64,000 bases of DNA, taken from positions 112,702 through 176,701 of the forward strand of contig NZ_KE159674.1 of NCBI RefSeq assembly GCF_000403395.2. The letters are read 5' to 3'. Within the stretch, counting starts at the first letter, position 1; every line of letters starts with the position of its first letter. Both the position numbers and the translations under genes were made by a program. Below the pieces are notes generated by a model. That model made no database searches. It saw only the letters and a list, made by a program, of their open reading frames with translations, and was not told where the DNA came from. This stretch comes from Anaerotruncus sp. G3(2012). GTDB taxonomy: Bacteria > Bacillota > Clostridia > Oscillospirales > Ruminococcaceae. Shown piece by piece: positions 34,934 to 43,171 of the stretch.

Positions 34934-36133
34934 CTACCCGCCGCTGGCAACCCGTTCCAGCTCCGCCTGCGCGTCCTCAAAGCCCAGGTGGGTGTAGGTG
35001 TTCAGCGTGACGCCAATATCCGAGTGACCCATAAGGTATTGCAGCGTCTTGGGGTTCATACCGCTCTTTGCCATGTTGGAACAGAATGTGTGCCTGCAAA
35101 CGTGCGGGGTGACTTTGGGCATCTGCACCTTGTAGATGCTGTTGTACTTCTGACAGATGTGCTTGAAGTAATGCTCCCAGTGAAGTGCCACCATCGGCTT
35201 GCCGTCCTTATCCAAATACAGAAAGCCGCACCTGCCGCCGATCATTGGCTCGGTTTTGGGTTTCGGCCTGTTGACGATGATGCGCTGGAAACACTGGTAC
35301 ACATCGTCCGTCATGGGGATTTCCCGCGTCCCGCTGGAGGTTTTCGTGTCCTCAATGATGTACTCCATGTTCCGCTTGCGCTGAAGCTGGTGATTGACAC
35401 TGATTTTGCGGTTTTTCATGTCCAGGTCAGCCAGGGTCAGCCCTACAAACTCCGAAATGCGAAGTCCCGTCTTGAACAGGATATAAATGCCGTCGTAGTA
35501 CCGGGAAAAGTGCTTGTCACCCTTTACAAATTCCAGAAACGCCCGTTCCTGTTTCCTTGTGATCGCTTCCCTTGTCACGCTGTCGTTGACAACGACGGTG
35601 GCAAGCTGAAACTCAAACGGATTTTTGCGTATCAAATCATCGTCCACGGCCATCTGAAACGCAGGCCGGACAACGCCCCGAATGGAGTGGATGGAGCTGT
35701 ACCCCCTGCCGTCCTGCTGTAACTTGATAAGCCAGCACTTGGCGTCGGACAGCTTCACCCGGTCAATGCGCTGTCTGCCGAAGTCCTCTTTCTTGATGAT
35801 ATTGAGGACAAAGTTATAGTTGGCCTCGGTGTTGTGCCGGACGCCAGTTTTCTGGGAGAGGTACTTTTTCACCAAATCCAGAACGGTCATCTCCCCGCCG
35901 CGAGGAATAATGGCGTCCTCAATGTCCCGCCGGATTTGCTTCTCCTTTTCCCGCAGGGAAAGCCCGTCCCGTTTGCCCTGGGGTGTGCTGTCCGTGGCTT
36001 CCAGCTTCCAACTGTAAACAAACTGGGGCTTGCCTGTGGCATCGATGTATTTGTACGCATATCGTCCGTCCTTGCGTTGGCTCTCTCCGCTGCGAAGAAT
36101 GCGGTTCTTGCTGTCACGTCGCTTTTCGCTCAC
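34934..36133 (-). CDS. int: Tyrosine integrase of the Tn916/Tn1549 type
   Basis: Cuts and joins the element ends for excision and integration. The 399 residues have an N-terminal arm-binding domain (1-75), a core-binding domain (about 80-180) and the catalytic domain with Arg225, Lys264, His344, Arg347, His370 and nucleophile Tyr380, almost the same numbering as Tn916 Int. The start MSEKRRDSKNRILRSGESQ is typical of Tn1549-like elements. It reads outward to the left end, 182 bases from the junction, as in this family. Intact, so excision looks possible. Confidence 0.96.
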   Translation of the reverse strand: MSEKRRDSKNRILRSGESQRKDGRYAYKYIDATGKPQFVYSWKLEATDSTPQGKRDGLSLREKEKQIRRDIEDAIIPRGGEMTVLDLVKKYLSQKTGVRHNTEANYNFVLNIIKKEDFGRQRIDRVKLSDAKCWLIKLQQDGRGYSSIHSIRGVVRPAFQMAVDDDLIRKNPFEFQLATVVVNDSVTREAITRKQERAFLEFVKGDKHFSRYYDGIYILFKTGLRISEFVGLTLADLDMKNRKISVNHQLQRKRNMEYIIEDTKTSSGTREIPMTDDVYQCFQRIIVNRPKPKTEPMIGGRCGFLYLDKDGKPMVALHWEHYFKHICQKYNSIYKVQMPKVTPHVCRHTFCSNMAKSGMNPKTLQYLMGHSDIGVTLNTYTHLGFEDAQAELERVASGG

Positions 36134-36253
36134 GTCTATGCTCCTTTCTGTGAAAAGAGCCTCGGCACGATATAATCATATTATACCATAACCGAGGCCC
36201 GATTTCCATATAAATCTGAATGTCTTACAGGAACTTTTCGTAAGGTACGGCGC

Positions 36254-36460
36254 TTAAATCGACGATAGCTTATCCAAAAACTGCTCAAACCGCTGGCGTT
36301 TGATTAGAATTTTTACGCCGTTCTGAATGACAAAACCAGCGTCCAGGTTGCTGTTTACCAGCTTTCGCAGTTTCTTTTCTCCAATTCCGAAATAGCGGGA
36401 GGCTTCCTCAATGGTGAGGCAGAATTTGTCCTTTACCGAAATGCCGATTTCCTCGGCCAT
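36254..36460 (-). CDS. xis: Excisionase of Tn916 family
   Basis: A 68-residue DNA-bending protein with the winged-helix pattern LTIEEASRYFGIGEKKLRKLV followed by a basic C-terminal half (VKILIKRQRFEQFLDKL), typical of Tn916/Tn1549 Xis. It pairs with Int to promote excision. It lies 120 bases upstream of int in the same direction. Start ATG 36460. Confidence 0.93.
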   Translation of the reverse strand: MAEEIGISVKDKFCLTIEEASRYFGIGEKKLRKLVNSNLDAGFVIQNGVKILIKRQRFEQFLDKLSSI

Positions 36461-36549
36461 AGTTCACCAGCCTTTCTTTGAAATGCCCAGGTCCACAGGC
36501 GGGAGGAACAGGGAAAGGGTAAGCTGTCCCCCCCAACCGGGGCCGGTTA

Positions 36550-36786
36550 TCAGTTCATGCCGAGAATGGCGCGGATGAGTTTGTTTTCCAGACGGCTTTT
36601 CATGTACTCGTCCAGGCAGGCGTGGGGACAGCCGTTTTCGTCGTAGACCGTCCGGGTACAGAGCTTGTTTATGTAGCCCTCGTAGTAGCGTAAGACCTGT
36701 TCCACGGCATCGGCATCCCCGGCGCGGGCCGCATCGCTCACCGCCAGCGGCAGCAGTTCACGGCCTTTGTAATTACGGTGCTTCAT
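36550..36786 (-). CDS. Small helix-turn-helix protein (Tn916 Orf8-like position)
   Basis: A 78-residue basic protein (MKHRNYKGRELLPLAVSDAA, ending ENKLIRAILGMN) of the kind that precedes the sigma-like factor in Tn916/Tn1549 regulatory modules. The adjacent sigma-factor gene ends 4 bases before its start, so the two are coupled. Probably a transcriptional regulator or partner of the sigma factor; direct function unknown. Confidence 0.78.
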   Translation of the reverse strand: MKHRNYKGRELLPLAVSDAARAGDADAVEQVLRYYEGYINKLCTRTVYDENGCPHACLDEYMKSRLENKLIRAILGMN

Positions 36787-36790
36787 GGCG

Positions 36791-37216
36791 CTAACCTCCT
36801 TTCCTCGCTGTCAGTTTCGTCCGCAGGACATTCAGCGATTTTGTTCTGCGCCGCTGGACGGCACTCCGGGACAAGCCAAGGGCCTCGCCGATCTCGCTGT
36901 CCGTCAAATCCAGAACCAAGCGCAAAATCAAAATACTTTGCTCCTGCTCCGGCAGACTGGCAAAGGCGTCGGCCACCCGTTCATTGCTGATCGGCAGGTC
37001 ATAGCCGCAGTACGAGAATACATAGCTGTCGCTGGGGTAATCGTCCGCCGAACACAGCTTGTCCATCGCCGTTTGGGGCAGACGCTCCAAGGACATTTCC
37101 CGGTTAGCCCGCCGCTTCATTTCCCGGATGTAGTCGATTGCCTCATGCTTCAAAACGGTCTTGCAAAAGGCGTCAAACCTGCACCGTTCGCCATAGTCGC
37201 GGGGGTTGGTTTCCAT
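36791..37216 (-). CDS. Sigma-70-like factor of the element (Tn916 Orf7-like)
   Basis: A 141-residue protein with a short region-2-like part (FCKTVLKHEAIDYIREMKRR) and a clear region 4 helix-turn-helix (LILRLVLDLTDSEIGEALGL then SRSAVQRRRTKSLNVLR). In Tn916-like elements this small sigma factor activates excision and transfer genes. The start is ATG 37216, preceded by GGGGGTGAGAAG; the frame continues upstream without support. Genes it would normally activate in a conjugative relative are missing here, apart from xis and int. Confidence 0.88.
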   Translation of the reverse strand: METNPRDYGERCRFDAFCKTVLKHEAIDYIREMKRRANREMSLERLPQTAMDKLCSADDYPSDSYVFSYCGYDLPISNERVADAFASLPEQEQSILILRLVLDLTDSEIGEALGLSRSAVQRRRTKSLNVLRTKLTARKGG

Positions 37217-37638
37217 CTTCTCACCCCCTTTCCGTTGGGGATGGCGGTGGTACTTTCCCTTTCCGCTAACAGAGCGTTCAGCGGCACAGGTTTTGCGCGC
37301 AAAACCGCTTTCCGCAGAGATAAAAGTGAAGAAAAATTTTCGGGCCGCAGAAAACGACAAAAATCGCCCGGCAGGTCAGAAACCCGCCGGGCAAAAGATG
37401 AACAATAATGTATAGAACCTACACTGTATAGTACGTACTCGTGGTCGCAATAGTCCCCGGTGGAGGCTGGGATTTTTTTGACAACTGCTTTCCTAGTTGT
37501 CTACAGTGTAATACCCACATAGCGGCTACCTCCCAAAGCCGCCAAAATCACAGCGGCGGCACTTTTTACCAAAGTACCGCCGCCATGTGGAACCTATATA
37601 AAGCCAATATGGAACCTGTGTGAAACGGGAATTTTTTC
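37217..37638. other. Non-coding control region upstream of the element sigma factor
   Basis: No gene seen. TACACTGTA (37419-37427) and TACAGTGTA (37502-37510) are inverted copies about 75 bases apart. Between them are the palindrome AGTACGTACT and GACAACT-N8-AGTTGTC. A hairpin GGCGG...CCGCC lies at 37555-37584. At 37586-37625 are three half-sites of the response-regulator box (TGTGGAA, TATGGAA, TGTGAAA) with 22- and 11-base spacing. Confidence 0.6.
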
Positions 37639-37902
37639 TTACTCCCTCGGTGTGACTACAATGCCGTCCGCATTATCCGGGTCGCGGAAGCTGTAAGTAA
37701 AGCCGTCAGATAAGGTTACATTGTCGGAATTGTCCTCGGTGTCCAGCCCCGGTTCGGTGTCGATCTCAATGTCTGTATCATCAATTTCCACGGAGTTCCC
37801 CACGTTTGTGTCCTGATCGCTTCCGTCTTTCAGATTGGTACAGCCGGTGAACAGCAAGAAGCAGACCAGCATACACGCCAAAATAGCAGTAATTTTCTTC
37901 AT
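37639..37902 (-). CDS. Small acidic lipoprotein, last gene of ABC operon
   Basis: An 87-residue lipoprotein precursor: [21 protein letters not shown] is signal plus lipobox (Cys about 21), followed by a very acidic Asp/Glu/Asn-rich segment and a short beta-like end ([11 protein letters not shown]). Start ATG 37902, which shares its A with the ABC ATPase stop, so the genes are tightly coupled. Possibly an accessory or immunity-type protein for the ABC transporter; no family recognised. Confidence 0.7.
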   Translation of the reverse strand: MKKITAILACMLVCFLLFTGCTNLKDGSDQDTNVGNSVEIDDTDIEIDTEPGLDTEDNSDNVTLSDGFTYSFRDPDNADGIVVTPRE

Positions 37903-38537
37903 CACATTTCCCTCTCTTTCAAATGTCCCCGTTTGATTTCCAGCACCACATCCGCCTGCTTTGCCACCTCGCCAGAGTGCGTCACGACCACCACGCACTT
38001 ACCGAACGCATGGGCGCTCTCTTTCAAAATCGCTGTGATTTCCTCGGCGGTGTCAGCATCCAGGTTCCCGGTCGGCTCGTCCGCCAGAATGACCGGGGCA
38101 TCGGAGGCCAACGCCCGCGCAATCGCCACCCGCTGCTGTTGTCCGCCGGACAGTTTCAGCACATTCCGGGTGATCTCGTCCTGCTCCAGCCCCAGCCGCT
38201 CCAAAATAGGGGCGGCGTCCAGCTTGGCGGTGAGCCGTACATTTTCAACAGGCGTCATGTAGTCGATCAGGTTATAACTTTGGAAAATCAGCGAGATATG
38301 GTTCCTGCGGTGATGTTCCAGGCCCTTTGCCGCAATATCCTCGCCGTCAAACAGGACGCTGCCCTGTGTCGGCACATCCAGCCCGCCCAGCAGGGACAGC
38401 AGCGTGGTCTTGCCCGACCCGGACGGGCCGAGGATGGCATACATCTTCCCGGTTTCCAGTGACCCGCTGACGTTCTGCAAAACCGCCTTACCCTTTTCAT
38501 AGGCGTAAGAAACATTTTTCAATTCCAATGTAGGCAT
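37902..38537 (-). CDS. ABC transporter ATP-binding protein (MacB/LolD type)
   Basis: A 211-residue ATPase: Walker [11 protein letters not shown] (near residue 38), Q-loop [11 protein letters not shown], signature [15 protein letters not shown], Walker [13 protein letters not shown], and H-loop VVTHS. This class works with FtsX-type permeases to move peptides, lipoproteins or antibiotics, or to signal their presence. It lies 13 bases after the permease gene. Cargo of the nested element. Confidence 0.94.
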   Translation of the reverse strand: MPTLELKNVSYAYEKGKAVLQNVSGSLETGKMYAILGPSGSGKTTLLSLLGGLDVPTQGSVLFDGEDIAAKGLEHHRRNHISLIFQSYNLIDYMTPVENVRLTAKLDAAPILERLGLEQDEITRNVLKLSGGQQQRVAIARALASDAPVILADEPTGNLDADTAEEITAILKESAHAFGKCVVVVTHSGEVAKQADVVLEIKRGHLKEREM

Positions 38538-38550
38538 GATAGTCCCTCCT

Positions 38551-39984
38551 TCAGCTCATTTTTGACAGGATTTCACGGGGTTTCAGCCGCATGACCGTGA
38601 TGGACGATGTACTGACGGCCACAATGACAATGGCAAGGCCGATCAGATAGAGTTGGGCGAGGTTGTCCAGTCCAACGGACACCTGAATGCCGTTCTCCGT
38701 AGGCAGGGGCTTTTGAAGCAGATTATCCGCGCCCACATCAACCGCGGCAGCAGCTACAACATCGTTATCATCCTCCGGCTCCGTCTGCATACTCTGCTCC
38801 AACAGGTGGTTGCCGATTTGTCCCGCTATGGCGTTGCTGGTGAAGTAGGACAGGCCAAAGGCGAGGACGGCGATCAGCAGCACCTCAATCAAATACTGGC
38901 CGATGATGGCCGATTTTCTGATACCAACGGACAAGAACACGCCGATTTCGTGAATACGTGTCTTTGTCCAAAGGGTCAATATCAAGGCCAGAATGATGGC
39001 GCTGACAACGATAATCACCACCAGAAGGGTCACGACCAATTCATTCAGCGTAGCCAGCGGAGCGGCGGCGTTTTCGTAAGTTTCATTGTCCATCTCCACA
39101 GTAAAGGCTTTCCAGTCGATACCCGGCAGGGCCTTGACTTCGGCTACGACCCGCGCCATGTCCTGCGGGTCGTCTATGGTGACATGGAGCGCGGAAAATC
39201 CATAGTTGATTTCTTCGCCGTCAAACTCTTTCGAGGACTGCAAATCCACAAACACTCGGTTCTGGATTTTGTCATAGGTGGTGACAGTTTCCCCAAACTG
39301 TTCCACCGCATGAGGGGTAAACAGTCCAATAATTTGTATCCTGATTTCCAGCCCGGTAAAGCCCTGATCTTCCACGCTGTAACTGTGGGCGGTGAGATAA
39401 TCCCCGATCTTCAACTCGTTTCTTTCCGCCAAGTCCTGGCTGATGATTGCCACATGGGTATCGTCAGTGGTAATATGCCGTCCCTCTGCCAGCGTCAGTG
39501 TGCCGGTGGTGAAAAGTTCATCATCTTCCGTGTTGCAGACGCCCAGGGCCTTTGTATATCCCTGATATTTTGCGTCGGTTGAGATTGTCCCGGGAAACAG
39601 GGAAAGCCCATCAAACGGCAAAAGATTGTCCTGCCTTGCGCTGCAATACTTTACGCCGGGAACGCCTTTGATGGCGGCAATGTTCTCCGGGGTAAATTGT
39701 ACGGTGGAATACATAATAAAGCCGTTGCTTGCCTTGCCGGTTTCCTCGTCGTACTCCTCTTTGACAGTTTCTTTGACTACATAGGGGCTGTTGTTCCAAT
39801 CTACGAAAACGTCAAATTTGCCGCCCAGGCTCTGCCGCAGGTCGAGTTGCGTGGCCTCCGACGCTTTCCAGATGGAAAGCCCCGTCAGGACAAGGGTTGC
39901 CATAATCAGAAGGATGGCGAACAGGAGAATGGTTTTCCCCCGTTTTCGTGTGACGTATAGAAACGCCCTTTTGAAAATACTCAT
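38551..39984 (-). CDS. FtsX-like ABC permease
   Basis: A 477-residue permease with four membrane segments: one near residues 18-38, three near the C-terminus (about 330, 375 and 450), and a large extracellular domain between the first and second. Such MacB-type permeases use a mechanical cycle to expel or sense substrates from the outer face. The insert before the last segment is rich in Glu, Asp and Ala (EPEDDNDVVAAAAVDVGAD). Start ATG 39984 with GGAGG at 8 bases. A response-regulator box and -10 lie just upstream (40031-40063). Confidence 0.9.
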   Translation of the reverse strand: MSIFKRAFLYVTRKRGKTILLFAILLIMATLVLTGLSIWKASEATQLDLRQSLGGKFDVFVDWNNSPYVVKETVKEEYDEETGKASNGFIMYSTVQFTPENIAAIKGVPGVKYCSARQDNLLPFDGLSLFPGTISTDAKYQGYTKALGVCNTEDDELFTTGTLTLAEGRHITTDDTHVAIISQDLAERNELKIGDYLTAHSYSVEDQGFTGLEIRIQIIGLFTPHAVEQFGETVTTYDKIQNRVFVDLQSSKEFDGEEINYGFSALHVTIDDPQDMARVVAEVKALPGIDWKAFTVEMDNETYENAAAPLATLNELVVTLLVVIIVVSAIILALILTLWTKTRIHEIGVFLSVGIRKSAIIGQYLIEVLLIAVLAFGLSYFTSNAIAGQIGNHLLEQSMQTEPEDDNDVVAAAAVDVGADNLLQKPLPTENGIQVSVGLDNLAQLYLIGLAIVIVAVSTSSITVMRLKPREILSKMS

Positions 39985-40030
39985 GTTTGATACCTCCATA
40001 TTGTTGTGCTGTTCTTCTGAACGCACCCGT

Positions 40031-40063
40031 AGAATAGCATCCCAATGTGGAATGGGTATGAAA
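40031..40063 (-). promoter_or_regulatory. Response-regulator box and -10 of the ABC operon
   Basis: On the minus strand, TTTCATA-N4-TTCCACA (11-bp direct repeat) is followed at a fixed distance by TATTCT. The same arrangement occurs at 41902-41934 upstream of the response-regulator gene. Confidence 0.75.
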
Positions 40064-40120
40064 CGGAGATGGAATTGTGGTGGAAATGAAAAAACTCCCC
40101 GGCTGGAGAGTTTTTCACGC

Positions 40121-41218
40121 TTATAGATGGATGGTAAATCGCATCCCCAACGGGGATTTCATCGGTGCAAAGGCATAGAAAATATTCATAGAGGTCAAGA
40201 TCGTATCCACGATATAGAGGCCCAGGCCATTGCCGCCGCTCTCCCGGCTTCGGGAGAAGTCTGGACGATAGAACGGTTCAAACAGGCGGCGAATTTCACG
40301 ATCAGGGATAGGGTCACATTCGTTTTCAATGATTAGGCAGTTTTCGTCCATATAGACAGAAACGGATTTTCCGGCTTCCGTATAAGCAACAGCATTTGCA
40401 AGAACATTCGATACCGCCTTGCTAAATCGGCCAGCCGGAAGTGTCGCGGGAAATTGTTCCGGCAGATCAAGAGAGAAGATGATTTGATGCGCTGCCGCAA
40501 TCATCTGATACGGCGCACACAGTTCTGCCATCAGCTCCGCTATGTCAATCAGTTTCGCTGGTTCATCGGTAGTGTTCAGCTTGGAGGTTTCCAAAATTTC
40601 ATGTACCATCCCGGAAAGCTGCTCCACCATTTCTTTGCACTCTGGGAGATAAGTAGCATAATCCTGATATTTCCCCACGCCCAAAATCATATTTTCCAGG
40701 GTGGCGTTCAGTGCGGTCACGGGTGTTTTCAGTTCATGGGACGCCGCCCGCAGGAAGTCCACCTTGGCCCGCTCCATATCACGCACAGCGTCTTTTTCCC
40801 GTTCTAAATGTTCAATGGTAGACAGCAGATTAGAGTACAGATCATTGACGTTCTGCGCCAGTGTACCAATTTCATCCTTTGTATGGATAGGGCAGCTTGC
40901 TCCGTGGTCTAATTTCATCATCTGCTCGGTTGACGCAGAAATCTTCTTGATAGGGTCGGCAATCGCTTTGGAAAACAGGAGGGAACAGACAACGGAAATC
41001 AGCAGGGAACAGATTAACGAGATAGGCAGGGCTTTTTCTACTGCCTCGGTCACAAACTGCTCCTGCCGGATGCTGACAACAACATCATCTTGGGTACTCA
41101 ATGCAAGCTGCATCTGTGGGGCAAGCAGATAGATCAGCCCATGCGTGACAACAACGACAAATAACATGATGCTCATGGTATAGAGAAATATCTTCGGAAA
41201 CAATTTTAAGCGTTTCAT
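40121..41218 (-). CDS. Sensor histidine kinase
   Basis: A 365-residue membrane kinase: two membrane segments (about 10-33 and 64-83) around a very short outer loop of 30 residues, a HAMP linker, the phospho-acceptor His161 in AASHELKTPVTAL, and a C-terminal ATPase domain with NVLANAVAYTE and GGNGLGLYIV. The short sensor loop is the intramembrane-sensing type often paired with ABC transporters that report antimicrobial peptides. It overlaps the response-regulator gene by 4 bases. Confidence 0.93.
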   Translation of the reverse strand: MKRLKLFPKIFLYTMSIMLFVVVVTHGLIYLLAPQMQLALSTQDDVVVSIRQEQFVTEAVEKALPISLICSLLISVVCSLLFSKAIADPIKKISASTEQMMKLDHGASCPIHTKDEIGTLAQNVNDLYSNLLSTIEHLEREKDAVRDMERAKVDFLRAASHELKTPVTALNATLENMILGVGKYQDYATYLPECKEMVEQLSGMVHEILETSKLNTTDEPAKLIDIAELMAELCAPYQMIAAAHQIIFSLDLPEQFPATLPAGRFSKAVSNVLANAVAYTEAGKSVSVYMDENCLIIENECDPIPDREIRRLFEPFYRPDFSRSRESGGNGLGLYIVDTILTSMNIFYAFAPMKSPLGMRFTIHL

Positions 41219-41880
41219 GGCTGCACCTCATATTTATAGCCGATACCCTTGACTGTTACGATACAGTCAAGCCGCAGTTTCTTCCGCAGATTTTTGATAT
41301 AAGTGTCCACGGTTCGGTCGATGATCGGATAGTCAGCGCCCCACAGTTCGTCCAAAATCTGCGAACGGGTCAGTACCAGCCCCCTATGCTCCACCAGCAG
41401 CCGGAGCAAATCAATTTCCTTTGGCATGATGTCGATTTTCCCGGCGCGGTCACTGGCGGTATAGCCGGAGAAATCAACGGTCACATCACCAAAGGTTATC
41501 GTTTGGGGTAACGGGGCCTGCCCACTCCGCCGCAGGAGGGCGGTGATCCGCCTCCCCAGCAATACCATAGAAAAGGGCTTTGTCATGTAATCGTCCGCCT
41601 GTTCATCAAAACTCATGACCTGGGTATATTCGTCCTCAAGAGCCGTAAGCATCAGAATGGGCGTTGCGCTTGTCCGCCGTATCTCATGCAGAATGGACAG
41701 GCCGCTGACATGGGGTAGCATAATATCCAGCACAACAAGGTCGATGCTGTTCTCACGGAAAAGCTGTAACGCCTCCACACCGTCGTAAGCTGGGATAACC
41801 TTGTGGCCTGTGGGCTTTAGGTATTCACAAATCGCATCGTTGGTCTTGCGGTCGTCCTCAACAATCAGTAACGTTGCCAT
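41215..41880 (-). CDS. OmpR/PhoB family response regulator
   Basis: A 221-residue regulator: receiver domain with acidic Asp9/Asp10, phosphorylation site Asp52 (VVLDIMLPHVSG) and Lys in YMTKPFS; then a winged-helix DNA-binding domain (DIMPKEIDLLRLLVEHRG and RTVDTYIKNLRKKL). Start ATG 41880 after AAAGGAGG. OmpR-type proteins bind direct repeats with 11-bp period, which are found ahead of this gene and ahead of the permease gene. It is first in the regulator-kinase operon. Confidence 0.94.
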   Translation of the reverse strand: MATLLIVEDDRKTNDAICEYLKPTGHKVIPAYDGVEALQLFRENSIDLVVLDIMLPHVSGLSILHEIRRTSATPILMLTALEDEYTQVMSFDEQADDYMTKPFSMVLLGRRITALLRRSGQAPLPQTITFGDVTVDFSGYTASDRAGKIDIMPKEIDLLRLLVEHRGLVLTRSQILDELWGADYPIIDRTVDTYIKNLRKKLRLDCIVTVKGIGYKYEVQP

Positions 41881-41901
41881 TAACTCGCCTCCTTTGGAAA
41901 T

Positions 41902-41934
41902 AGTGTAACACGGGAATGTGGAATGGATATGAAA
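41902..41934 (-). promoter_or_regulatory. Response-regulator box and -10 of its own operon
   Basis: On the minus strand, TTTCATA-N4-TTCCACA, then TACACT exactly as far downstream as TATTCT in the 40031-40063 copy. This suggests autoregulation. Confidence 0.75.
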
Positions 41935-42101
41935 TGATAGTAAACTTTGTTTCTCCCGTTGTAAAATTAAGGGGAACGCTTTCAGAGCAAGCATAGGGAG
42001 TGTAGCCACACTCCCGAAAAACGTCCAAATCCGCCCTTGCCGGGCCGTGTCCGTTTTTGCTTGTTGGGATAGTCCCAAACCCTTTATGGTTTCCTAATCA
42101 C

Positions 42102-42213
42102 TTGACGTATTTATGAAAGTAGAGTAACATATTAGTAGTTGGCTGTAGTTGCCCAGAGTTGCACAAAGTTCGCCAATAGATTAGACTCACGGCTTCTATC
42201 GTAGTCAGACTAC
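42102..42213 (+). promoter_or_regulatory. Promoter and repeat-rich leader of the DUF6414-like gene
   Basis: TTGACG (42102-42107), 17 bases, TAACAT (42125-42130). Just downstream AGTT recurs every 10 bases at 42137, 42147, 42157 and 42167 (units such as AGTTGGCTGT and AGTTGCCCAG). A palindrome GTAGTC-A-GACTAC lies at 42201-42213. Both are candidate regulator sites. Confidence 0.65.
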
Positions 42214-42274
42214 CGAAATACTTATATTGCGGCGTTGATACGATAAATCAAATAGCGACAGAAAAGGAGAAGAA

Positions 42275-43171
42275 ATGAAACAATTTATTTATCTTGATAC
42301 AGACATTGTTAATTCAATCATTGCCCAAAAAGATAAAGGGCTTGTGCTGGAAACTGCCAGCGAACATGAAGATACCAGTGGCGATGAACGTGGAAAAACT
42401 GGAAGTCTAACGTTTAACGGCTCCGCAAGTGGCGGGATATGGAAGTTTGCGCAAGCACAGGCAGAATTAAGTGGAACTGGAGAAGTATCGTTCAATAAGC
42501 ATTCTCAAACTGTATTAAAAGAAATCGCAACCAAAACCTTGCACGACGCTGCATTTGATATTGCTTACAAGCAAATACGTGGGGAATATGACTTGAGTTT
42601 AGAAAATGCAGACTTGGGTTCTTATGTTGAACTAACCCAAGCGTTCGAGTTTGTTGATTTGGTGTATATTGAGGGGCTCTTTTCGAAAGGTTCTTTTATA
42701 GATTTCCTAAAAAAATCGGAGCGAGAAAAAATTGAACAAGAATTAAATGAAAGTGTTTCGAGCGAATTGAATCGTGGACAACAGAGAAAAGGCGGTGTAG
42801 ATGTAAAAAAAGAAATAAAAAAGCTGCTTGATGCTAATGACAAACAATATGATGATATAGCGGAAATCATCAAAGCTATTCGACAAATGATTCCTTATGA
42901 TCGGATGCTTGTTTCGCATGATGGGTATCTGATTCCGTTGGAAGATAAGTACTTTAGGGATAATCCGCAAACAATGGGGTTCAAACATGGTGGGTATATC
43001 ACTTGTGTAGGCTATATCACCAATGTAATCGGTGAGACAAGTGACGCTACAAGTGAAAATATTTTTTCACAATTACAAACGTTAGTAAATCAGGCCTTAG
43101 TATCTATGTTACCCACAAAGGAAAAGGATTTATTTGTCGTTCATCCCATTGCGATTTATTACGGTCAATAA
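42275..43171 (+). CDS. DUF6414-like protein, element cargo
   Basis: A 298-residue protein whose N-terminus FIYLDTDIVNSIIAQKDKGL resembles the DUF6414 family. No catalytic motif is recognised. The middle has a charged helical region (EREKIEQELNESVSSELNRG, then VKKEIKKLLDANDKQYDD) and the end is hydrophobic (LFVVHPIAIYYG). It has no signal peptide. The DNA is clearly more AT-rich than the flanking chromosome, so it was probably acquired separately. AAAGGAGAAGAA precedes the ATG. Its position in element cargo, alone on the opposite strand with its own promoter, fits a defence or host-interaction gene, but this is inference only. Confidence 0.7.
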   Translation: MKQFIYLDTDIVNSIIAQKDKGLVLETASEHEDTSGDERGKTGSLTFNGSASGGIWKFAQAQAELSGTGEVSFNKHSQTVLKEIATKTLHDAAFDIAYKQIRGEYDLSLENADLGSYVELTQAFEFVDLVYIEGLFSKGSFIDFLKKSEREKIEQELNESVSSELNRGQQRKGGVDVKKEIKKLLDANDKQYDDIAEIIKAIRQMIPYDRMLVSHDGYLIPLEDKYFRDNPQTMGFKHGGYITCVGYITNVIGETSDATSENIFSQLQTLVNQALVSMLPTKEKDLFVVHPIAIYYGQ

